A stretch of DNA of 7,608 nt from CAYJAD01 sp964371505 (GTDB taxonomy: Bacteria; Desulfobacterota; Desulfovibrionia; Desulfovibrionales; Desulfovibrionaceae), in assembly GCA_964371505.1 (NCBI GenBank), contig CAYJNG010000112.1, positions 1 to 7,608 of the forward strand. Direction: 5' to 3'. The stretch's first letter is position 1. Each line of letters opens with the position of its first letter. Of this stretch, positions 6,672-7,608 are shown piece by piece. A model generated the notes under the pieces. The model did not search any database and was not told where the DNA came from. It worked only from the letters and a program-made list of their open reading frames with translations. The position numbers and the translations under genes were made by a program.

Positions 6672-6709
6672 TTAGGGGGTAATTCTGTTATTTCTCCCAG
6701 ACCCCCTAA
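6672..6709 (+). promoter_or_regulatory. Inverted repeat in the rpsA leader
   Basis: TTAGGGGGT (6672-6680) and ACCCCCTAA (6701-6709) are perfect 9-bp complements around a 20-nt pyrimidine-rich loop. There is no T tract after it, so it is not an ordinary terminator. It ends 18 nt before the rpsA Shine-Dalgarno (6728-6732). It may be an RNA element in the rpsA 5' UTR or a DNA operator. A weak alternative promoter, TTGTGC (6666-6671), 17 nt, TATTTC (6689-6694), overlaps it; if that promoter is used, the repeat would be mostly DNA-level. Confidence 0.45.
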
Positions 6710-6742
6710 TAAGGGAAATTATTGTTTGGAGGCTGTGGAAAT

Positions 6743-7608
6743 ATGGCAAACCGTGAAACCGGACATGAAGCTGAAATTAGCTTTGAAAGTGCTCTTGAAA
6801 ATTACCTTAGCACCGATTTTGGTGACTTAGAAGAAGGTTCCATTGTAAAAGGCGTCGTTGTTCGCATTGGCGAGGAACATGTACTTGTGGACGTGAACTT
6901 CAAATCTGAAGGTCAAATTCCTGTACAAGAATTCCGCGACGCAGCTGGCAACTTAGTTATTGCTGAGGGTGACAGTGTAGATGTGTATGTGGTGCGCAAA
7001 GATGAAGGAGCTATTACTCTTTCCTTTGAAAAAGCCAAGAGAATGCAAATTTTTGATCAACTTGAAGATGTTCAAGACAAAAATAGCGTTATCAAGGGGC
7101 ACATTGTGCGTCGTATTAAGGGTGGTTACACCGTTGATATCGGCGGCGTAGATGCTTTCTTGCCCGGCTCACATGTGGACTTGCGCCCTGTTCCTGATAT
7201 GGACGCCTTGGTAAATCAAGAGTTTGAGTTCCGTGTTCTCAAAATTAACCGCCGCCGCAGCAACGTTATCGTTTCTCGCCGTGTGCTCCTCGAAGAAGAG
7301 CGCGATTCTAAGCGTCAGGATTTACTTGGCACCTTGGAAGAAGGCCAAATGGTGGTTGGTAAAGCCAAAAATATCACTGAATACGGCGTATTCATTGATC
7401 TTGGCGGCTTAGACGGTCTCTTACATATCACCGATATGTCTTGGCGCCGCATCCGTCACCCCAAGGAAATGATCAGCGTAGGTCAAGAACTTGAGTTGAA
7501 AGTGCTTTCTTTTGATAAAGAAAACAACAAAGTATCTCTTGGTCTTAAGCAACTTGTTGCTGACCCCTGGCAAGATATCACCGCTCGCTTCCCTGAAGGC
7601 ATGAAAGG
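6743..7608 (+). CDS. rpsA: 30S ribosomal protein S1, N-terminal part (runs off the window)
   Basis: Ribosomal protein S1 binds mRNA upstream of the start codon and brings it to the 30S subunit. The open frame covers 288 codons plus two bases and has no stop before the window edge; full-length S1 is usually about 550-580 residues, so roughly half is shown. It starts MANRETGHEAEISF. Three S1 (OB-fold) domains are visible at about 31-97 (GSIVKGVVVRIGEEHVLVDV), 115-181 (IKGHIVRRIKGGYTVDIGG, FLPGS) and 200-271 (GKAKNITEYGVFIDLGGLDG, LLHITDMSW). The third has the canonical mRNA-binding repeat pattern; the first two match the ribosome-binding repeats. ADPW at 273-276 is the usual inter-domain linker. 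The start follows GGAGG (6728-6732) with a 10-nt spacer. Transcription is probably independent of the upstream operon because of the terminator at 6627-6663. Confidence 0.96.
   Translation, partial: MANRETGHEAEISFESALENYLSTDFGDLEEGSIVKGVVVRIGEEHVLVDVNFKSEGQIPVQEFRDAAGNLVIAEGDSVDVYVVRKDEGAITLSFEKAKRMQIFDQLEDVQDKNSVIKGHIVRRIKGGYTVDIGGVDAFLPGSHVDLRPVPDMDALVNQEFEFRVLKINRRRSNVIVSRRVLLEEERDSKRQDLLGTLEEGQMVVGKAKNITEYGVFIDLGGLDGLLHITDMSWRRIRHPKEMISVGQELELKVLSFDKENNKVSLGLKQLVADPWQDITARFPEGMK

Noticed and set aside
7224..7412. A 62-codon plus-strand frame inside rpsA.
   Set aside because: It lies in another frame of the strongly supported S1 coding sequence and has no ribosome site or similarity of its own.

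Overview
The window reads as ordinary chromosomal DNA of a Gram-negative bacterium. There are four complete protein genes and one gene cut by the right edge. The flavour of the RimO, acyl-CoA ligase and S1 proteins, together with a periplasmic Sel1-repeat protein, suggests a deltaproteobacterium of the Desulfovibrionaceae type. This is a recognition-level inference from protein style, not a database result. No mobile elements, tRNA or rRNA genes, CRISPR arrays or phage genes are visible.

Layout. (1) 72-1001 (+) is a D-isomer-specific 2-hydroxyacid dehydrogenase of the phosphoglycerate dehydrogenase type, ended by a textbook intrinsic terminator (1026-1069). (2) 1086-2810 (-) is an exported Sel1-repeat protein with a long Pro/Ala/Ser/Gly linker and an unnamed C-terminal domain. 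It converges on gene 1 and is driven by a good sigma-70-like promoter (2874-2902). (3) After a 227-bp divergent spacer holding an orphan consensus Shine-Dalgarno and a tiny possible leader ORF, 3038-4354 (+) is rimO, the ribosomal protein S12 methylthiotransferase. (4) 44 bp later, with no terminator between, 4399-6531 (+) is a FadD-like fatty acyl-CoA ligase. It carries an unusual ~140-residue C-terminal tail of 11-residue Lys/Glu/Met repeats followed by Pro-Glu-Glu hexapeptides. (5) A structured 211-bp spacer contains a perfect TATAAT, a strong intrinsic terminator and a second perfect 9-bp inverted repeat. It precedes rpsA, 30S ribosomal protein S1, from 6743 and open at the window end.

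Functionally, rimO and rpsA both serve the ribosome (S12 modification and mRNA recruitment), while the acyl-CoA ligase is metabolic and probably only co-transcribed with rimO. The parts most worth a second look are the repeat tail on the acyl-CoA ligase and the layered RNA structures upstream of rpsA. Third is the orphan Shine-Dalgarno with a complementary anti-Shine-Dalgarno-like segment upstream of rimO. I see no convincing evidence of a wholly new multi-gene system here.
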